A stretch of 64,000 nucleotides of DNA from Opisthocomus hoazin (GCF_030867145.1 NC_134429.1:15500677-15564676); one strand, 5' to 3'; shown: positions 1 to 13,450, counted from the stretch's first letter. The notes: generated by a model not told the origin, from the letters alone. Translations and numbers: made by a program.

Positions 1-3000
1 TGAATGTCTTAATTCTCCCACGGAACAGGAGAAGGCATACCAAAGTCACATGGTTCATAATTAAGAGGCTTTTACTCCTCTTTCCCTTTAAAACACCACT
101 AAAGGGACAAAGCCATGTTCTTTCACATAACTGGAAGAAAATGGAAGGGCGGGAAAAATATGGAAGGCCAGCACTTGTGCTGGGGACAACTGTTACTATA
201 TTTAGTCGCCTTGCTCTGCAAGCTGCCGAGCATCTGTTTCAATGATGGTGAATGACTTATTTTCCTGCTAGTCAAGACAGCATTAATTAGGTGAACCCAA
301 ACGACTGCTACCACTGCTTCCCCGAGCGCTGAGCTCTCATCTCCCACATCCTAAAACAGATTTGCTGCTGATTCCAACCTAACAGCGGATCTCCAACCCC
401 GGCACCAATTGCTTTTGTACTCGGGAATGCCTTAACAACTCATTTGAAAGAAAATACAGCACATCATAAAGAAGTTCTTAAAAAGGGAGTATCTGTTTAG
501 TACAGAAAGCCTGTAACAACTTCAACTTGTTAAAACACACATAAAAATCATTCTTTTGCAATCCCCTGTAATATCCAGACAACCGACTCAAAACAGGGCT
601 TTTAAGGAAAAAAATAACACTGCTCACGTAAGCCAGCATTTCGTGAGAGCAGCCTCAATATTCTCTCATTTGAGAGGAGAATTCACGAGCAGAGAGCATT
701 ATTTCAGTTCACATTAAACAAAACATATCACGAGTGTTCTGCAAAAAAAATACAGTTTCTGCAAAATGCCTCTTTCATCTTCATTCCTTCCTTAAAAGAA
801 TTGCTTGTGAGACTGCAAACCCAAGCAAGGTTCCCACAGTTAGTGGGTTAACTGCAGGCGGAGAGGGGAGGCAGCAAACCCCCCACATTGAACACGTCTG
901 CTGGGTTGCAAGTTTTAGGAGTCTTCCTGGAATTTTTGCTTCTTTAGAAACAAAATGGTTGTGTTTCTCAAACTTGCCCCTAGCAGAGACTGTGCAACAG
1001 CAAGACTGCTTGCATAGAGGCTTTAATATGGAAATAACAGTATTTCCTAAGCAAAGGGGAGAAACAAACACTCCCGCGGGTCGCACAGAGGCTTTAGGGG
1101 TAACACTTATTCCCCAGCCCTCGGAGCTGAGATTTTGCGCGGTATTTCCCCAAATTCTTCCTCCCGCTGCTGTGGCTCAGCCTCTCCGCATGCTCTTCAC
1201 CCTGTTCTCAGGCTGGGGGATGGGTGGGAACTGGGTTTCGCCAAGCCCAGCTCCATCCGAGCTGACTTTCTCTCCGAACTAAAACGTCCTTTCCAAGGAG
1301 GGAGCCTTCCCCATCCCACCTCCACGCTCGGCCAGCCGCCTTCCCTATGGATATCCCCACCACCACGCCACGCAATCCTAGTGTAACGCGTCCCTTCCCC
1401 CAGGCGAGCACCAGCATACAAAGGAAGCCTTGCTCCATTGTCCACCTACGGCACCTACGCATCGAGCCCCAAACCCGGCTCGACATATCCCCCTCTTACA
1501 GCCACAAATATTTCGATGTTTACATCCCCAAAAGGGCCACGCAGGCTGCGTGTCATTTCCCCCATGCATTAAGCACCTGCACCCACGGCCAAACGTTCTG
1601 AAGCGTATTTTAACTGTGTTTACCCGCGTGAGATCAGCCTTGCTCAAACACACAAACCTCGGTTAAAAATCAGTTTGGAAAAACAGAGAGAAATTGCAGA
1701 AACGGGGGGGGGGGGGGGGGGGGTTGCCTGGCTGCAGATCTTTTCCTCAAACCTCCGACTGAAACTCATAAAGGTTAAAAAAAAACAAACAACAAAAAAA
1801 GGTAATTAACAATTCAGCGCCTGCCATTTTTTCCCATCCATCTCTAAGCAACAGTACCATAGCAACTTTTTCCCTGCTTTAATACATCTTACAAAAGGAG
1901 GAGGGCTGGACAAAATCAGACCCAGGAATGTCAAATTTCCACTTCTGAGTGCCTATTCCTTCAGCTAGCCATGCCTGGAATTAAACAACCGACCCCTGAG
2001 CGGGTTTTGTGTCCCCAAAAACCCTGCCTTTGTACAACACTGGGTCACGTCACCTGGACTGACGGACAAGACAAACCACCTCGAAGGCAGAACCACCATC
2101 CCGCACGCCGACTCGGGGCAGAAAATAAAAAGCCAAGCTGAATTAAACCAGAGCAGGTTGCGAGCGCTGGCGATGCCGAGACGCGGGTGCTGCTGCTGCC
2201 GCAGCTCGGGCCGGGAGGACAGGGGGGAACCCCGCGGGTGCGGGTGACCCCGGCCCCCCCCCCCCCGCCATTTTAGAGCCCGGTCGGCAGCACCGGCCGG
2301 GGCCGCTCTGCCAGCGGGGAAGGGGCTGCGAGCCCCCCCCGGCTCCTCCGCAGCGGCGGGGACCTTCCCCCCCCCGTGTCACCGCATCTATTTTTCCCAT
2401 CGTGACTCATTATTAAGGACGCTCCGACATTTTTCCAACGCAGGAAGATTAAAGGAAGCTTCAAAATTCACCCCTTTTGTGTCTTTTTTTGGAGGGCGGA
2501 GGGGCTGGGGGGTGGTTTAAAACAACCGTGAGCTGAGCAGCCACCCTGGGCTGGGAATCTTCTTTTTCCCTCAAAAAGAAAAATAAAAAAAAACCCTTCC
2601 AGCGTGGGGTGCCGGGCATGAAGTTTGTGCGAGAGCGTTTCCCGAGGAAAAAGGTGTTGCTGAGGCGGCGGGGGAGAAGCCTCCTCCTCCTCCCCGCACC
2701 AAGAGACGAAGGGAGGAGGGGGGAAAAAAAAAAATACAACCATGCAAACAGCTACTACTTCCTTATGAGCGGGATTAATCTATGCAAGGAGAAAAAGGGA
2801 GGAAAAAAACAACCAAACAACCAACCCCCAAAGAATGCGCTCAGGAGCCCGCAGCGCTTCCCGCGTGGAGGGAGCCGGGGTTTGCTCCGTGGGTTTTTCA
2901 GTCACGTTTTAGCAGCGCTTCGCTTCCCCCCGTGAAAGGGGGGGGGAATCCTCCGGGCCGGGACGGCTCCAGACAGAGCAAAACACAGTAAAAAGGGAGG

Positions 3001-3511
3001 GGAAAAATAAAAAAACAACCTCCAAACGTTGCACAATTTAAAAAACAAAAAGGCGATGAAGAAGCAAGATGGCCAGACTTCAGCTGCCTCCGACCCCCCT
3101 CGGCGCGCAGCCGCCCCGCGCGGAAAGCCGAGCTCGGCCGCGCCGCTCCTCCGGGTTCTGCGGTTTATTTTTAGCCGTCGTTACTCCACGGTTTCTCTCC
3201 GTTGCGGCGGGGCTCCCGGCAGGGTCGGTCCAGGCCGCCGGCCCGCTCCGCAGGCTCCTCGCCATGGCGCGGGGGGTATTTACAGCCGGTCTGTTTTCCT
3301 CCTCCTCCTCTCCGCAGGCCGCGGGAGCCGCCGTCCCCCCGCGTTCCTCCCCAGCTTTTATTTCCCATTTTCACGAGGTTTTTTGTCGGTATTTTCCTCA
3401 GGCGGAGGGCAGCGGGGAGCCCCGGCCTCCGCGGGGGCAGGGTGCGGAGCGCGACCCGAAGGCGCGGGAAGGACCCGCGGAGCCCCCCCCCCCTTTCCCC
3501 TCGCCACTCAC
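1..3511 (-). other. SPEN: SPEN intron 1, 5' part
   Basis: This stretch follows the splice donor of SPEN coding exon 1 and runs off the left edge. I see no exon, LINE or RNA gene in it. It holds a run of 20 G at 1704-1723 and several A-rich tracts. It becomes GC-rich from about 2.1 kb towards the SPEN promoter. Confidence 0.8.
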
Positions 3512-3594
3512 CGCTTGAAGTGCTCGATGATCTTCTCCTCACGCACGTTCTCCGGCAAGTTGCCCACCCAGAGGTGCCTGGTTTCCCGCACCAT
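3512..3594 (-). CDS. SPEN: SPEN coding exon 1 (N-terminus of Split ends / SHARP)
   Basis: SPEN is a very large nuclear RNA-binding co-repressor (about 3,660 aa in human). It acts in Notch/RBPJ and nuclear-receptor repression and in Xist-mediated silencing. Only the first 27 codons plus two bases lie here. The peptide starts MVRETRHLWVGNLPENV and ends IIEHFK. It matches the start of the first RRM, with the HLWVGNL stretch as its RNP2-like strand. The exon ends in a good GTGAG donor at 3511-3507. The ATG sits in a CpG island, as expected for this housekeeping-type gene. Later exons lie beyond the left edge. The identification rests on a near-identical match to the remembered human N-terminus and on the FBLIM1-SPEN neighbourhood. 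Confidence 0.95.
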
Positions 3595-4154
3595 GCTGCG
3601 CGGCGCGGGGCGAGCCCGCCGCCCCTGCTCCGGCTCCCGGCCGCCTCCCCCCGCGCAGCGCTGTCGGCCACCGCTCGCCGCCCGCCGCCGCCGCCGCCGC
3701 CGCCTCCTCCTCGCCGCCCTCCGCCTCTTCCGCCGCGGGGCCCTGCCGCCCTCAGCGCCGCCGGCTGCCTCCCCCCGCGGCGGCGGACGACACCATCCCC
3801 TCCGGGGGGGCCCCCTGCCTGGCGGGCCGGCTGGCGGACGGCGGGCTCCCCCTCCGCCGCTGGGTTCCTTCCTCCCGGTCTCCCCCCGCCGCGGCCCTCG
3901 CTCGCTCGCTCCCGCTTCCTCCTCCTCCTCCTCCGTCAGCGGCAGCGCGGCGTCCCCCCCACCCCCCCCCCCGCGCTCCCGCTCCTCTGGCGGCTCCGCT
4001 CTTCCCCCCCCCCCCCTTTTTTTTTTTTTTGCCTTCCCCGCGCCACTCGCAGCGCCACACGGGGGCCCCCGCGCAGGCGCACTGCGCCCCGGGGCGCGCG
4101 CCGCGGCCCCGGCGGGGGAGGCGGAGCGCCGGGCGCGCAACGCCCCGCTCTCAT

Positions 4155-4182
4155 GGGGGGGGGGGGGGGGGGGGGGGGGGGG
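4155..4182 (+). repeat. 28-bp poly-G tract in SPEN upstream region
   Basis: Uninterrupted run of 28 G on the plus strand (C on the SPEN sense strand), about 560 bp upstream of the SPEN ATG. It is quadruplex-prone, and its length is likely uncertain in any assembly. Confidence 0.9.
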
Positions 4183-4231
4183 CGGAGTGCGCCTACGCGG
4201 GGGGAGCCGCGCGGCCAGAGCCGGGGGCGGC

Positions 4232-4470
4232 CGGAAAATATCGGGGTGACCCGGAGGGAACAAGGGGGTGACCCGGGGAAAAATATCGGGGTGACCCAGG
4301 AAAAAATATCGGGGTTACCCGGGGAAAATATCGGGGTGACCGGGGGAAAATAATGGGGTGACCCGGGGGAAAAATATCGGGGTGACCGGGGGGAAAAAAT
4401 ACCCGGGTGACCCGGAGAAAACAACGGGGTGACCCAGGAAAAAATATCAGGGTGACCGGGGGGAAACTAT
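4232..4470. repeat. Minisatellite 1 upstream of SPEN (about 21-25 bp unit)
   Basis: About ten tandem copies of a 21-25 bp unit whose core reads GGGGTGACCCGGGGGAAAAT. Copies differ by small length changes in the A and G runs. The array begins where the SPEN CpG island ends and runs directly into a second, unrelated-looking array. Confidence 0.9.
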
Positions 4471-5258
4471 AAGGAGCTGCACTGCAAAAACCCAGGGTGC
4501 TATGCAAAAAATAAAGGGGTTACGCTGCAAAAAATAAAGGGGGGGGTGCACTGCAAAAAGCGAAGCGCTAGGCAAAAAATGGAGGTTATGTTGCAAAAAA
4601 ACCAAGGGGGTGCACTGCAAAAAATCAAGGGGTTACTTCGCGGAATAGAAAGGGGTGCTATTGAAAAAAAGGGGGGTGCATTGCAAAAAAGAAAGGGGCT
4701 GCACTGTGAAAAAAACGAGCTGCTATGCGAAAAAGGAGTTACGCTGCAAAAAATGAAGAGGGGGGATGCATTGCCAAGAAAATGGGGTGCTATGAGAAAA
4801 TAATGGGGGGCCGCACTGCAAAAAAATGGGGTGCTACAAAAAAATAAAGGGGTTACATTGCAACAAATAAAGGGGGGGGGCTGCACTGCAAAAACCGGAG
4901 TGCTAGTCAAAAAATGAAGGTGACGTTGCAAAAAATAAGAGGGTGCACTGCCAGAAAACCGAGGTGCCATGCGAAAAATCAAGGTGCTACACTGCAAGAA
5001 ATAAAGGGGGGCTGCCTTGCAAGAAAAACGGGGTGCTATGAAAAAATAAGGGGGGGCTGCATTGCAAAAAACTGGGCTGCTGTGAAAAAAAAGGGGGGAC
5101 ATTGCAAAAAATAAGGGGAGCTGCACTGCAAAAAATAAGGTGCTACGTGAAAAATCAAGGTGCTGCACTACAAAAAATAAAGGGGGGCTGCGCTGCAAAA
5201 AAAACAGGGTGCTCTGAAAAAGGGGTTACAATGCAAAAAATAAAGGGGGGGCTGCACA
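4471..5258. repeat. Minisatellite 2 upstream of SPEN (GCAAAAAATAAAGGGG family)
   Basis: About 0.8 kb of tandem units containing TGCACTGCAAAAA, GCTATGCAAAAAA and TTACGCTGCAAAAAATAAAG variants followed by G runs. The variants alternate irregularly, giving a loose higher-order pattern. Open frames across it on both strands come from the repeat and are not genes. Confidence 0.9.
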
Positions 5259-8089
5259 GGAAGGTCAGGGTCCTGCCGCGGAGCCCATAGCTCCGTTTAT
5301 CCGCCACAGCTGCAAAGCTCAGAGCTATGGGCAACCCGGAGCGGGGACGGACGTCACCGAATCCTCCCGGCTGCCCCAAATCCTTCCCTCCACTGAAACG
5401 GGGAGGCCATGTCGCCCCGAGAACGGCACGAACGAAACTCCCGCCGTCAGGGGGGTTCGGCTCGACGCCACCCGCCTTCTCGCCCACCGGGGTGTTGCAG
5501 AGCTCTTTAATTAAGACGGAGTGAAGAAAATGCTCGTCGCAAATATTACACCGCTTGCAGAAGTTAACTGACTCGCACGTCGCACCCCGTCCCTCGACGG
5601 GCGGCTCTGCGACGTGGAGCTACACGTTTTTCAACCCGGAGGGTCTGGTTTTCCACCAAAATGCACCTCTGCACGGACTAAAACACCTAGTTCTATGCCC
5701 AAAAAGGAAAATGCCCAAAAAGGAAAATGCCCAATGGATTACCACCGCACGATTCCGAGCAGCTTGAGGTCAGGATAAAACTGAACATGCACCCAGGGCC
5801 ATGAGTATTTTTTTTTTTAAGTCAGTTAGCTGCTTTCACCAGAGCGCAGCCCAATATTTCAGTATTTTCCTCGGCCAAAGCCTCCCGATGTCGCTTTTCT
5901 ATCGACTAAAACCACGTTCTTATTTGCTGGGGCGAGTGGCGCTTGCTGCCTTTGCCACCCAAGTCCACCTTGACAACTGGTCAAAGTCATCAAGCGATAG
6001 GTGGCTTAACAAATATGCAAATCGCTTGATGTAATCAGAGCTCTGACGCACGCCGACTCGGCGGGCCTGAGCCTTATCCCCAGCTGTGCCGCAGCCGGGT
6101 GGCTGCGAGCCCATCCCTTCAGGGCCCCATGCCTCAGTTTCCCAGCGATGACAGGGGTTGCGCTGCTCCACCAAACTGAGATCTACTGATTAATAAAAAA
6201 AAATAAACGCAGCAACTCTTTGCACGCAAACCAGCTATTATTTAAAACGCGCGATGGAGCCACGTGCGCACGAGAAGACGCACTGCCAACACGCGCTTCC
6301 CAGCACGTCTCCCCTCCGTGGAGATGGGCTTAGCTCTCTGCTTTTACTGGTCAGAAGCCCAAGGAGCCGTCGCTACGTGGCGATACCTTGACCGGGCTCT
6401 ACAGGCACCCATTTTGGAGAGGAAGAAACCCAAATCACGCATCAAATGGCTTTTCGACGCCGAATTCTCCCGCCTCCGATCGAGCGTGTTGGCCGAGACA
6501 GCGTTTCCAACTGTTCTCCCTCAGGGCTGCACCTCCAAGGGACAGGAGAAAACCACGCCGGCGCCCGGGTCCTGCACAGAAACCTCACGCAGGGTCACTG
6601 CTGTCATGCAGCCATTTCACGGGCAGGCTGGCCGGGAGGGACATCTGCAGATTGCAAACAAAGCCGGCGACTCTGTTGACAGAAGAGACAGTTGAAATGA
6701 GCGCTTGAAGGGCTCCATGTACACGAAAGCCAGCTGGAAGAGGAGCACAGAGCCCGGCTGGTGACGCAGAACAAAGCTCTGAACCATCCCGGTATTTTGA
6801 ATACGCTTTGGGGGGAAACTGTTCCCAGTTGCAACACGCGACCGCACTCGGGCGATGCTGCTGTAACCGGATCCCTCCAACTCGGTCGAAGATTTTAAAG
6901 GACACAGACCCAGGCTAGAGACCAGAGAGCATAACTGCCCTCTCAGCAGGCCAAAGGCGCCTCGATGAGGGCCTCGACGCCCTTCTTGCCCCCGCAAAAG
7001 GGACAGACGTTTGTGGCAGCCCCTGTCCTGCCACTGGTGACAACACAGTGAGCATCCAGGGGTGAGACAGGGACACACATCCCCACGTGCTGCCCTTCCC
7101 AGAGGGACCAACAGCCGAGGAACAGGGGAGTTCAGCTGCTCTCCATCGCCCCACGGCCCTCAGCCTTCAGGACACATAAGGGCAGGGTCTGGTGCACCGC
7201 GAGGTGCAGTTTGAATTAGTCGTGCCCATGCGGTGAGTGTAGCCAAGAACCCAGCTATCTCCGGGCATCTCGGCCAACCCCACAGTTAAAACATTTGGAC
7301 GCTTCTTATCAGCACTTGGAGTGGATTAAAATGCCAGGTCACATATTAATGAGGGAGCAGGTTATAGACCCATCTCAGCTCGAACACCATGTTCACGTCA
7401 AGAAAAGCAAAGCAAGAACAGGACAGATCAAAAGCGAGCCATTAAAGGCGTGAGAAAACGGTGCTGCCATATAAGGAGCTAATAAAGTTAGCAGCTCTCT
7501 AGTTAGGAAGAAAAAAAAAAAAAAGGGCAGGAGAATCGGAAAACATCCTTGGGGTCCACACAAACAGCCAGAGACAGCCTCGCTTCGAGGAGGAAACGTC
7601 AATAGAAGCGAGCAGGCAACGCTCAAAAAGGCCAGTTCGTACGTTTTTACCGCAGCGTCTTACCCAAGCGGTGGAGCTCACTGCCACGTGTCACCAGGAC
7701 AGCTTGCCAAACATTCAAAAAAAGCAAAGATTAGATACCGAACAAGGACAGCAAGCAGAGCCGTACTGGCGAAGACTGTAACTTCCTATACTTGGTTCTG
7801 GCCTAGCAAAATAGCTCTGCGTTTCGTGCTCGCAGCAGCGCAGCTGGAGATGGGGAAGGGAGGAGGCGTTACGCCTCGCCCCGTAGCTGGGGACATCGGC
7901 CAGCTACATCAACCAGGGACTTGCGTGGATTAGAGCGGTCACATTAGCAGCACGCAATGGTTATCCCCACCGGTGTCCAGCACGCATCCAGCTTCCTTTG
8001 CTTTTGCAGGAAAACAGCAGGTTACCCAGACAAGAGCTCTCCGACAGCACCAGAAACATTCAGAGCGTTTCTTTGTTTGAGCTGGCCAG

Positions 8090-8430
8090 CTCCAGCCACC
8101 ATCTTGTCATTATAAAATGTATTTACATGCCTTTCCTGCTCATTGACTGTATTTATTAAAATGACAGTATGGCAGCTGAATATCAAATTGCCAGTTAGCC
8201 TTTTATCTCATTGTTAAGCCAGCCTGAATTACCAGCCTAATTTTATTGCATACCCATTACATTTTATGCAATAGTTTTCTCCAAGAAGGAATTGGTGCTG
8301 TTTGATATTTGGGCAATTTGTTGCTAAGACAGAGGACACTGGCTTACACGCTGATAACGTTTTGAACACTCAGCCTGGTTCTGGATCTTAAGCAACACAA
8401 AGTATAGGATTTGTATTAATAGAGCTATTG
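8090..8430. promoter_or_regulatory. AT-rich block, candidate conserved non-coding element
   Basis: The base composition drops sharply to AT-rich, non-repetitive sequence in a GC-rich neighbourhood. It has homeodomain-like motifs such as TTATTGCATA and CATTTTATGCAA. There is no open frame or simple repeat to explain it. Calling it conserved is inference; no alignment was possible. Confidence 0.25.
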
Positions 8431-11400
8431 ATTTCGGTTCTTTCCCCTTTGAGGGTCAGTGCTCCAAATCTTCTCAAGATGACCCTGTCCAGAAAACTCC
8501 CTTGACGGTTCTGGCACCCAGCATTCACCAATTTATTTTCTAATGCTCTTCCCCGCTAGAGTTCACGGGAGTGTTCTTATCCACAGAGTATGACGAGACC
8601 TGCCACAAAATACCGCCACTGGAGCCGGTGGGTTAGCACCAGTTACCTTCTGCAGCACAGTCAACACAGCTCAGGAGCCTCTGGAATTCGGTTTACACTG
8701 ATCCCATTTGTGTATATATATAAAAGCACACTTCTGTTTTGAAAAAAAAATAGTTTGCTATACAAAACCAGACGTTTCTTCAGCAACAGAGTACAGTGTG
8801 ATTGCTGAGCCACGCAACCAAAGCACCATGGGCCGTCACAGGACTGCAAAAGAGTTTACATCTACTATACAGTGACCAAGAGTATTAGAATTAATACCTA
8901 TTTTTCTGCCTGTTGTTGGGAAAAATTAGAAATGTCGCAGTGCTGGCTTCTGCCCCGCTTCCCCTTGCCCCCCACCTTCTGCGCGACCATGTACCTGCTC
9001 ACCTCACAAGGCTTCTTCCCAAACACAGGGCATTTCACCTAGACAGAGAGGACTTCAGTCTTCAAGGCTGCAAGATATTACTTTTTAGGGGAAAAGCAAA
9101 GAAAACAAAACCAAAAAAAAGCCAGCCCCACGTGATTTGAAACCCAAACATGACAACTGCAAAGGATATCAATCCCCTAGGACTGGGCAGATCACCGTAT
9201 CCTGCACTTTCCCATTTTTAACACCCAGCTGCTGTATGACCTCTACGTAAGGACCCCACATGCAATGCCCAGGGAAAGAATCACAGAAATTACGCTGGAG
9301 ATGTTGCAGGACAAGGGTTTAACTCAAAGCCCACAGTCCAAACCTGTGAGCTAAAGGTTGCTCTTCCCCACATTCCCCATCAGATTGATAGTCACACCCA
9401 GCACAAAATAAATACCGAACCAGCCACCATCAGAGCTTGTGTTTCACCAAATGTCCTTTTGATACCGAAGTAACTTGATGGTGTTTTAAACGGAGGAGGC
9501 TGAACGCGCATTGTGTGGTTATCGCTCTTCCACTTCAGAGACAGGCACCAAAGAAAAATACTTGGGCATCAAGACCTGCTGCGCTTGAAAACCTCTCCAG
9601 CAACACAGTGCAGAACAGTTTCTGGGCGAGTTTTGGCCTTCATTTTACCTCTGCAGATCTCACAATGCGGCTTTTTAACTCTTCAGGATAATAGGAAAGC
9701 TTGAAAGGCTGCAGTTTCCCCCCTCACGGAGGAAGAGCAGAGGTTTCTATCACTCGGTTGCTTTTTGGCACTGGAAAGTCAGGTTTTGTTTAGCTTGGAA
9801 ACCTCACGGATGTAGTTCTAGTAACTCTTCAGTCCAAAGCAGAGTGTGGTAAAAGTTCAGGCCTCCCAAGGTAATTCTCACTCATTTGTCCTAAACTGCC
9901 AAAGAAAAGTAATTCCGAGTCCCACAGGGTGTGCCAACCTGAAAAGCGTGGAAACATCCCAGACAGCCAGCTTCTTGGTCCGCCGTTCCTCCACGCCAGC
10001 AAAGGCCTCCGATGAGCACTAGGCGTTTCTCCAAACCAACACATCCCCAACGAGAGAATAAAATTAATATCCCTGTCCACGCTGCTTTAATTCAAGCATA
10101 GACGAGGTTTTAGGTGCAGGAGCTACGGACAGTTTTCACGTACACCACACACCGGCTTCCCCTAGGTCTCCACTGCAGGGAGCATGGTAGGAAATCTGGC
10201 CCAGACACCTCATGCTTACCCTCTGCTGAATTTTTGGCAGAAAAGCATAAAGTCATAGCTGTGCTACACAACAGCAAGCAGCCTGCCTCACTGGCAGCGA
10301 AATCACTGCATTTCTCAGAAGGTGTTGCTCCTGCTTAGCAGGGCAGGGCCTCTCCGCCGGTCAGCCAGAGGCATTCACGCAACACTGATGCCAATATTCT
10401 CATTAAGGGAGGCTAACGAGAAGGCGGCTATACCTAACACTCCTTGCGCACTAATGGTTGCCAGGACTCTGCGCCTTGAAGTCATGTGTGACCTAGGCGA
10501 GACCAGCACCAGGTGCTTTTTACTACCATTTGCAACACAACAAAAGAAACTGCGCCCAATAAGGAAGCGTTTTCCTTCTTCCCGGTGAGCGAGCACGACT
10601 TTGAGGAATCGAGTAATAAACCAGCAGCATCTCACGGGAGCAAGTTTGCAGAAAAAAAAAAAATAATAGCTCACGGGGACCCTGATCTTCACCAACACAA
10701 CCGAGGATGTTGCAACGCTCCCTCTGACGTTAGCCCATCGCTTTTGCCGAAGCAAAATGAGGAGCAATACACTATTGCACGTAGGGTTGTTTGCTTGTAG
10801 GGAAAGGGGCCCCACAGTTTTACTCCCTGGAGGCACCCGTTCTCCCCACCCCTTTTGTGTGTTTTTTTTTTTTTTTCCCCACGTGCCACACACCAGCACA
10901 ATGCTGACAACTGCATTGTATGTTTTCTGCCTATGCAGCAGTTCAAGAGCACACAACTCTGGAAGGTTTTTTGAAAGGGGAAAGGGGGAGGGAGCTGTCC
11001 TTCGCTATATCATTTTAATTGCATGGCTTGTTTGTCTGTGTGACCACAGGGAAGGGGGAAAAAAAATGAAGGTTTAAAAATGGTACCATTTGTAGCATCC
11101 AAAAGGGTGTCTCGGTCTTCTCACAAGATGCAGTCAGTGGAGCTTAGAGTAAAAGCTACCACAGGCAAGACAAAAATATAAATCACCAGGGTTTCTTCTC
11201 TGGCGTTGGAAGTGACCCCAGAAGACAGTTCATCTGTCCTTGCTTACGGCTGTGACGGTCTCTGCGGTTCCACACCTGCCGATGCAGAGACACCAGCACT
11301 GAAAAGGGAAAATGGAGGGAAGGGTGTGAGAAGCTGGACTGTCAGTTTTTCCACCTGCCAGCAGCAGCTCGACGGAGCCTCGGTGGCACTGCTCCGGAGC

Positions 11401-12490
11401 GCAGCAACCAGAGCACGTTACCAGCCTTCGCAAATAAAGCTAAGAGTTAATATCTCACACGCACATGCGTTACATAGATAGGCCTGGCAAACACGGCTTC
11501 TTTTAAAAATAAGGATGACTAACCCACAGCAGGTTTATTTTTTTTTTGAAGGCCATAAGGCAGAGCTTTTTCCAGAAGCACCAGCCTTTGCTTTTGTGAA
11601 ATAGCAAGCGGTGGGAAGGGGAAGCCCTGGGACCTACTCGTGCTATCCAGACAGAAGTTAAACCACAGAAACTTTGTGGGTTTCTGTGGCCCGTGTACAA
11701 CACACACTCACACAGCCAGAGCACTGTGCCTTACGCTCCTCGGCAAGGCCAGATCCGACTGCCCAGACCGCTCTCAGAACGCTGCGTGTTTACAATACTT
11801 ACAAAGAAGGTATCTGCTGTGGAGAGGGGTTACACAAACAATCCTGCGTTTCCCTGGGAAGGAAGAAAAAATAAAAGGAAAAAACCAAGGCATTAAGACA
11901 GCTTTCACCCTTAATATTGCAACATCCCCCTGTGCTATGTGGGTCAGGGAAGGGATGAGCTGGAAAAAACGCAGCGTGCAAGGTTCTGTAATCGAAGCCG
12001 AGCATCTGCATTAGCTCAGTGGGCCCAGTCCCCCGAGCAAGGTCATTCCGGCTCGCAGGGAGACACATTAGTGCTAGCAGCCTGCTTTAATGCAAAGCTG
12101 CGGTCAAACCACAGCGGAGCCAGCACTAAAGGAGGTCACTTGGGGACTACAAAAAGGTAATGAATTAAAAAAAATAAAAAAATAAAAAAAAAAATCTATA
12201 AGCAGATGTTTACTGACAAGCAGGCAAGTCCACAGCTTCGCTCTGGCAAGCTGCACGGTCGTCTGCACGGAGCAGGCGGAGAAACAACAGCCCAGCTCCC
12301 AGGATGCAGGAAAGCACTCTGCATCTACAGAGAACACTGAACAGATCTAGGTTACAGCTTTTAGCCAGCCTCACTTACCAGCCTCCTCCCCCCCAGCTTT
12401 GCAGCCCTAAACCCCACCAAATCTGTCAGCTTTTTAAGCCCTCAGAAATGGAGGTTTGCCACTGCAGTGATTTTTGGTGGTGGCACCATT

Positions 12491-12600
12491 AAAATACTTA
12501 CCCACCTCACAGACAAGGGCTGTGAAATCTTAAATTTGTGAGTGTTTGCAAATGATTTTGAAAGCCTTCCAAGGAAGGTGCTGTAGGATTGTAAATCCTT
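12491..12600 (+). repeat. Ancient MIR/L2-like 3' tail remnant
   Basis: The order ACTTACCCACCTCACAG, then GGGCTGTGA, then a TTTGCAAA-like stretch and AAAGCCTT follows the conserved tail of the MIR/L2 (CORE-SINE/L2) families. It is very diverged. The assignment is from memory of the consensus. Confidence 0.4.
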
Positions 12601-13343
12601 CCCATTATTAATAAAATGGAGCTATTGTTCCAGCTCTTAATCAAGACTTGTCTCCAGCTGGGCAACTTTAAAACGCAATTCAAAACACACAGGCACACAA
12701 AAAAAAACCCCGATCATGAGGAAGCTTCAACCCACAGGCTACCAAGAAAAAAAAAAATTACTGAAAGATCAAGCTGTTCTTTAAGAGGAGGGGGGAAAGA
12801 AAATAAAAAATAATAACCCTGCTATTGAAAATGAATTCCAAGCGGGAGCACGCTCCCTCCCACCGCCTGGGAAAGGTCACTCCTGCCATCGGTACCCTCG
12901 CTACGCCAGATCCAGGCTGCGGCAATGCGTGCGAGCGAGCGAGCAACCCCATTGCTGTGAGCCTGGCCTCATCCATCTCCATCAGGAGACATCTCTGCTT
13001 TTAATTTATTTAGCAGAGGGGAAGGGGGGGGGGGGAGAAAATAAAAAAACCCAACCAAAAAAACCCCTAGCAAACGCCTCCCAGCACCCTTTTCAAGGAT
13101 AGGGAAATCTAGCAGAGGGGGAGAGGCTTGGAACACGGCTGCCAGCCGGGGAGGGAAAGCAGGGAGAGGCGGTGCATCCTCTGCATCCTCCTCCTCCTCC
13201 TCCCGGGGACCACGCCTGCCCGGCGCTGCGGCAAAGGCTCCGCAGTGGGTGCTTCCCTCCCCCGTAGAAGCTTCTGGAATAAGCAACCAAGCTGGGGAGA
13301 GGAGAGAAACCTTTACAGCCGCAGAGCAGGGGAAAAAAAAAAA

Positions 13344-13450
13344 AGAGAGAGAGAGAGAGAGAGGGCAAGCAACAAAGCACATAACAAAAGGGAGAGGATT
13401 GCACAAGGATGGGGTGCATGCAGGGGAAAAAAAAATAGATATATATATAT
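13344..13450. repeat. (GA)n and (TA)n microsatellites
   Basis: A GA tract lies at about 13344-13363 and a short AT/TA tract at about 13438-13450. T-rich sequence follows at about 13745-14000. These are simple repeats only. Confidence 0.85.

Larger units (their letters stand above)
3080..4215 (-). promoter_or_regulatory. SPEN: SPEN CpG-island promoter and 5' UTR region
   Basis: The sequence is extremely G+C and CpG rich around and upstream of the SPEN ATG, with (CCG)n-like runs near 3680-3710 and many GC boxes. No TATA box is apparent. The transcription start cannot be fixed from sequence alone. The exact boundaries of the island are approximate. Confidence 0.7.

Noticed and set aside
3029-4353. 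Pro/Arg-rich open frames of about 400 codons around the SPEN start
   Set aside because: CpG-island composition removes stops on both strands. Only the 83-nt SPEN exon matches a known protein.
4500-5198. 232-codon minus-strand open frame rich in Phe
   Set aside because: It lies wholly within minisatellite 2 upstream of SPEN and is explained by the A-run/G-run repeat.
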